NCBI GenBank assembly: GCA_026988585.1
Contig: JALSKY010000230.1
Coordinates: forward strand, 1 to 10,144
Direction of reading: 5' to 3'
Source: Deltaproteobacteria bacterium
Lineage (GTDB): Bacteria; Desulfobacterota; Dissulfuribacteria; Dissulfuribacterales; QOAL01
Length of the DNA stretch: 10,144 nucleotides
This document shows, piece after piece, positions 6,999-10,144 of this stretch. The notes beneath the pieces are model-generated. The model ran no database searches. It was not told where the DNA came from and saw only the letters and a list, made by a program, of their open reading frames with translations. Each line of letters begins with the position of its first letter. Position 1 is the first letter of the stretch. Both the position numbers and the translations under genes were made by a program.

Positions 6999-7523
6999 TC
7001 AGGATGCCTTTTCATCCAGTTCTGTAGTTTCAAGGCTCTGAGGTGCCAAAATTATCAGGAGCTCTCCTGGCAATTTGCACACCTCCTTGACAAAACGGAC
7101 ATTCACCCCATCTATCATGTTGGGTGTTGGCTCTATCTGTGCGACAGGCACCGACATCACATCGCCAATCCTCTCAACCAGCAGGCTGATGGGTTCCTCG
7201 CGGTTACCCATTATTACATTGTTGTATCCCTGCTGCTCACCATCGGAGCTTTCAGGGTGATCCAGGACATGAAGGCCGATCCTTTTACCAAGATTTATGG
7301 CCGTCAATATCTGACCCCTGAGGTTTATTACGCCACTTACATAGCTTGGCGCGAGAGGTACCGGAGTGACATCCAGTGTCTTGTTGATCTCTATAACCTC
7401 ATCTATTGGAAGACCAAAAAAATGGTCTCCAAAATAGAAGGTTACGAACTGCCTGCTCTCTTCTCCGCGAAACTCCACCACCTCGCCCTTTTTTTCACCC
7501 ATCTGATCCTTTTCCTGTGACAT
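6999..7523 (-). CDS. cheW: CheW-type chemotaxis coupling protein
   Basis: Scaffold protein (174 aa) that links chemoreceptors to CheA in the cytoplasmic array. A single CheW domain spans about 24-165, opening with RQFVTFYFGDHFFGLPI and containing the signature VSGVINLRGQILTAINL (NLRG at 67-70). The first 23 residues form a charged extension (Glu/Lys-rich) not needed for the fold. AGGAG at 7531-7535, 7 bases upstream, supports the start. It lies 35 bp after cheA and 2 bp before the DnaJ-like gene, so it is the second gene in view of the operon. Length and motifs are ordinary for CheW; which receptors it serves is not readable, but the one encoded downstream is the obvious partner. Confidence 0.93.
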   Translation of the reverse strand: MSQEKDQMGEKKGEVVEFRGEESRQFVTFYFGDHFFGLPIDEVIEINKTLDVTPVPLAPSYVSGVINLRGQILTAINLGKRIGLHVLDHPESSDGEQQGYNNVIMGNREEPISLLVERIGDVMSVPVAQIEPTPNMIDGVNVRFVKEVCKLPGELLIILAPQSLETTELDEKAS

Positions 7524-7558
7524 ATCTCATCTCCTGAACTGTGAAATCCAACTCAGCA

Positions 7559-10144
7559 TCAGGCTGCAGCCTTTGCTGATTTTTCAACAAGCAGACTGGT
7601 TACTGCAGTGAGCACCTGATCCCTGTCCAGCTTGGGCTGATAATCATCCACTCCTGCCTCCATCCCCCTCCGCTTGTCTCTCTCTCCTGAAAGAGAGGTT
7701 ACGGCAATAATAGGAACAGAAGAGTTTGAACTCTCATTGCGTATCTTTCTGGTGAGTTCAAAACCATCCATGAACGGCATTTCAATATCGGTAATAACCA
7801 AATCGATATCTTCCTGCTGGAAAAGCTCCCAGGCCTGCTGGCCATCCTCGGCCGTTATCACCTCATAGCCTTCTGCTGTCAGATAGGAGACAAGCAGATT
7901 CCTGTAAAATGAGGAATCCTCTGCCAGCAATATCCTGGCATCGCTCGGCACCTCATCCCTGCTGGCGGTAAAGAAATCAGGATCATGCATGGAGATGATC
8001 TGATACACATCGAGAAACAGGGTGGTTCTCTCCTTGATGATGGCAGATCCGAGAATTCCTTCCTGCTTGAAGGTCTCCTCCTCTACATCAATGGCAATAT
8101 CCACGCTGTCGTCTATCTTGGAGACCAGGAAGCCCACATCCTTGTTATTCATATGAAACACAATGAGATGATATTCATCCTGCTCAGGCAGAGGGGTGAT
8201 AGGCAGGTAGTTTTCCAGCCTCAGCACCGGCATGGAGTGGCCTCGATACTGTATCACCTCCCTTCCACTGACCAGCTCTATCTGATCTGCACTGATCTTG
8301 TCCAGCCGATTGACCAGGGCAAGGGGCAGTGCAAAATACTCTTCAGGCCCTATGCTGCAGAGAAGCAGGAACTGACGCTCCTCATCGATTCCAGTGCCGG
8401 CTATGACCGCTCCATGTTTGAGGCCTTCTTCACCACTGCCGGCCATTGCTGCTGTCAGGCCAACCACATCAAGGATCAATGCCACCCTTCCATCACCCAT
8501 GAGAGTGGTTCCTGCAAACAGCTTGATATGTTTCAGGTGCCTGCCCAGAGGCTTAACCACTATCTCTTCAGAATCGGCAATGGAATCCACGATAAGGCCG
8601 AAAGGACGATCTCCGGCATTTAGGACAACAATGTTAAGACCACCATCCTCTTCAGCGGAAACCTCAACATCAGTAGTACCCAGGGCCTTTCTCAATCTGA
8701 TCAGAGGAAGTATCTCTCCACGCAGCCTGTAGAACTCGGAACTGCCTATTACCTGTACATCCTTTTGGACCTGGTCCTTATTGAGATGGACAAGCTCCAC
8801 AAGATTGACCTGGGGGATGGCATATCTCTGTCCGGCAGATGTGACTATTAGTGCGGGGATGATTGCAAGTGTTAAGGGTATCTTTATCTTCACTGTGGTG
8901 CCCAGGTTGACCTGACTGGAAAGCTCCACAGTTCCCCCAAGTTTTTCAATATTGGTCTTTACCACGTCCATCCCTACTCCGCGGCCAGAGATGTTGGTAA
9001 CCTGCTCAGCAGTGGAAAAGCCTGGCTGGAATATGAGCATGAGCGCCTCTCGATCACTTAAGGCCTCTGCCTGCTCCTGTGTGACCACACCCTTTTCAAC
9101 CGCCTTAGCCCTGATCTTGTCCGGATCTATTCCTGCCCCATCATCCACGATCTCAATGATGACCTGGCCACCCTCATGATATGCACGCATTAAAAGGGTG
9201 CCAACAGCAGGCTTCTCCTTCTGCACCCTTATATCCGGGGATTCTATGCCATGGTCAATGGAGTTCCTTACCATGTGGGTCAGGGGATCCTTGATGCTCT
9301 CGATTATGGAACGGTCGAGCTCGGTCTCCGCTCCCTCTATCTGCAACTGAACCTTTTTCTCTGCTGTGCGTGCAAGATCCCTGACTATACGGGGGAATTT
9401 GTTGAACACGTTTCCAATTGGCTGCATCCTGGTCTTCATTATCTGTTCCTGCAGCTCTGTAACCACTAGGCTCATGCGCTGGTTTGCAGTGATAAATTCA
9501 GGATCACTTATCCTGTTGGCGATCTGCGTAAGCCTGTTCCTGGAGAGCACCAGTTCACCAGCAAGGGTCATCAACTGATCCAGGAGATGCACATCTATAC
9601 GGACATGAGTCTCGGTGAGAGTTGGGGTTGCCGGAGGTGCAGAGATCCTTTTTCTGGCTGCTGCAGGGCCCTGCTTCTTCTTTTCCGGCAGCTTTTCAGA
9701 TACCTTTGGCTCAGGAGCAGTAGCTGATTTTTTCTCAGGCTGATCATCCGGGGCTACACTGCTCTCCGCGCCCTGCTCCTTCTCTTCAGATTCTGCCTTG
9801 CCAGGGCCTTCATCCTCCGATACAGCATCATCGCCGCCTGCCTGGGCCTCGGCAGATTCCGCTCCCGATACCTCATCGCTACCCTCCGACGATCCTGTCT
9901 TACTGGCGATCTTCTCAGCAAAATTTCTCAGATCAACAATGAAATCCAGGTACTCGGTATCCACCGGCTCCTTGCCGTTCTGTTCAAGTTCAGCCAGGAT
10001 CGCCTTGATATAGTCAACTGACTGGAGAAGTATCGTGGTTATCTCCTCATCAACAGGGACAAGACCGTCTCGCAACTTTGAAAGAATATCCTCGGCAAAA
10101 TGGGCTATCCCTTCCAGAGTAGTGAAGCCGAAAAAGCCGGAGGT
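7559..10144 (-). CDS. cheA: CheA-type hybrid histidine kinase with second CheW-like domain and receiver (5' partial)
   Basis: Chemotaxis histidine kinase, open through the right edge; 861 residues are in view. Numbering from the edge: the C-terminal part of the P1/HPt domain (1-82, beginning TSGFFGFTTLEGIAHFAE; the phospho-His of the usual HxxKG motif would lie about five residues beyond the edge); an acidic then Lys/Pro/Ala-rich linker about 83-172 with no recognisable P2 (CheY-binding) domain; P3 dimerisation about 173-238 (LAGELVLSRNRL); P4 ATPase about 238-423 with N box NSIDHGIE (294-301), DDGAGID (334-340) and GRGVGMD (387-393); P5 CheW-like about 423-568; a second CheW-like domain about 588-720; C-terminal receiver about 735-855 with D743, phospho-acceptor D786 (ITDIEMP), T816 and K838. 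All catalytic motifs are intact. A TTG codon at 10075-10073 is in frame, but it falls inside P1 and is not the start. The receiver may act as output, phosphate sink or desensitiser. Confidence 0.95.
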   Translation of the reverse strand, partial: TSGFFGFTTLEGIAHFAEDILSKLRDGLVPVDEEITTILLQSVDYIKAILAELEQNGKEPVDTEYLDFIVDLRNFAEKIASKTGSSEGSDEVSGAESAEAQAGGDDAVSEDEGPGKAESEEKEQGAESSVAPDDQPEKKSATAPEPKVSEKLPEKKKQGPAAARKRISAPPATPTLTETHVRIDVHLLDQLMTLAGELVLSRNRLTQIANRISDPEFITANQRMSLVVTELQEQIMKTRMQPIGNVFNKFPRIVRDLARTAEKKVQLQIEGAETELDRSIIESIKDPLTHMVRNSIDHGIESPDIRVQKEKPAVGTLLMRAYHEGGQVIIEIVDDGAGIDPDKIRAKAVEKGVVTQEQAEALSDREALMLIFQPGFSTAEQVTNISGRGVGMDVVKTNIEKLGGTVELSSQVNLGTTVKIKIPLTLAIIPALIVTSAGQRYAIPQVNLVELVHLNKDQVQKDVQVIGSSEFYRLRGEILPLIRLRKALGTTDVEVSAEEDGGLNIVVLNAGDRPFGLIVDSIADSEEIVVKPLGRHLKHIKLFAGTTLMGDGRVALILDVVGLTAAMAGSGEEGLKHGAVIAGTGIDEERQFLLLCSIGPEEYFALPLALVNRLDKISADQIELVSGREVIQYRGHSMPVLRLENYLPITPLPEQDEYHLIVFHMNNKDVGFLVSKIDDSVDIAIDVEEETFKQEGILGSAIIKERTTLFLDVYQIISMHDPDFFTASRDEVPSDARILLAEDSSFYRNLLVSYLTAEGYEVITAEDGQQAWELFQQEDIDLVITDIEMPFMDGFELTRKIRNESSNSSVPIIAVTSLSGERDKRRGMEAGVDDYQPKLDRDQVLTAVTSLLVEKSAKAAA

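Noticed and set aside
7985..8623. Long plus-strand open frame (212 codons) opposite cheA
   Set aside because: It lies wholly within strongly conserved CheA coding sequence on the other strand and its translation shows no domain; it is a shadow frame.
10073..10075. TTG as the start codon of cheA
   Set aside because: The frame continues upstream to the window edge and encodes TSGFFGFTTLEGIAHFAE, typical of the HPt domain just after the phospho-His, so the gene begins outside the window.

Overview
The window reads as an ordinary bacterial chromosome segment of medium GC. Gene order and protein types suggest a Gram-negative, motile, sensory-rich bacterium, most plausibly in the Desulfobacterota/Deltaproteobacteria. 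The clues are RecBCD-type recombination (recD), a YihY/BrkB inner-membrane protein, a CheA fused to a response-regulator domain, and a dCache-type chemoreceptor with a zinc-binding CZB tail. The lineage is an inference from these protein types; there is no rRNA or other marker in view. I see no mobile element, CRISPR array, tRNA or rRNA.

Left half, plus strand. The window opens inside recD (RecBCD alpha subunit), whose N-terminus lies beyond the left edge. About 340 bases without a convincing gene follow, ending in a candidate -10 box and a good ribosome binding site for a 499-residue YihY/BrkB-family membrane protein. That protein has an unusual acidic, Ser/Asp-rich insertion between its first two membrane segments. 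A perfect 10-bp hairpin at 3490-3521 separates this gene from the convergent minus-strand block.

Right half, minus strand, read from right to left: cheA (histidine kinase with a second CheW-like domain and a C-terminal receiver; its N-terminus with the phosphorylated His is just past the right edge), cheW, a DnaJ-like co-chaperone, a 41-residue CxxC protein, and a large methyl-accepting chemotaxis protein. The genes are packed tightly: 35 bp, then 2 bp, then an ATGA overlap, then a TAATG overlap. They look like one transcript with translational coupling, ending at the shared hairpin.

Together these would form a signalling array. The receptor senses a periplasmic ligand and possibly zinc or oxidants through CZB, CheW couples it to CheA, and CheA phosphorylates its own receiver or an unseen CheY. 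The unexplained part is the pair lodged between cheW and the receptor gene: a J-domain/zinc-finger protein without the usual G/F linker, and the tiny basic CxxC protein. The tiny gene exactly fills what would otherwise look like a 121-bp intergenic gap, and is the most interesting item in the window.
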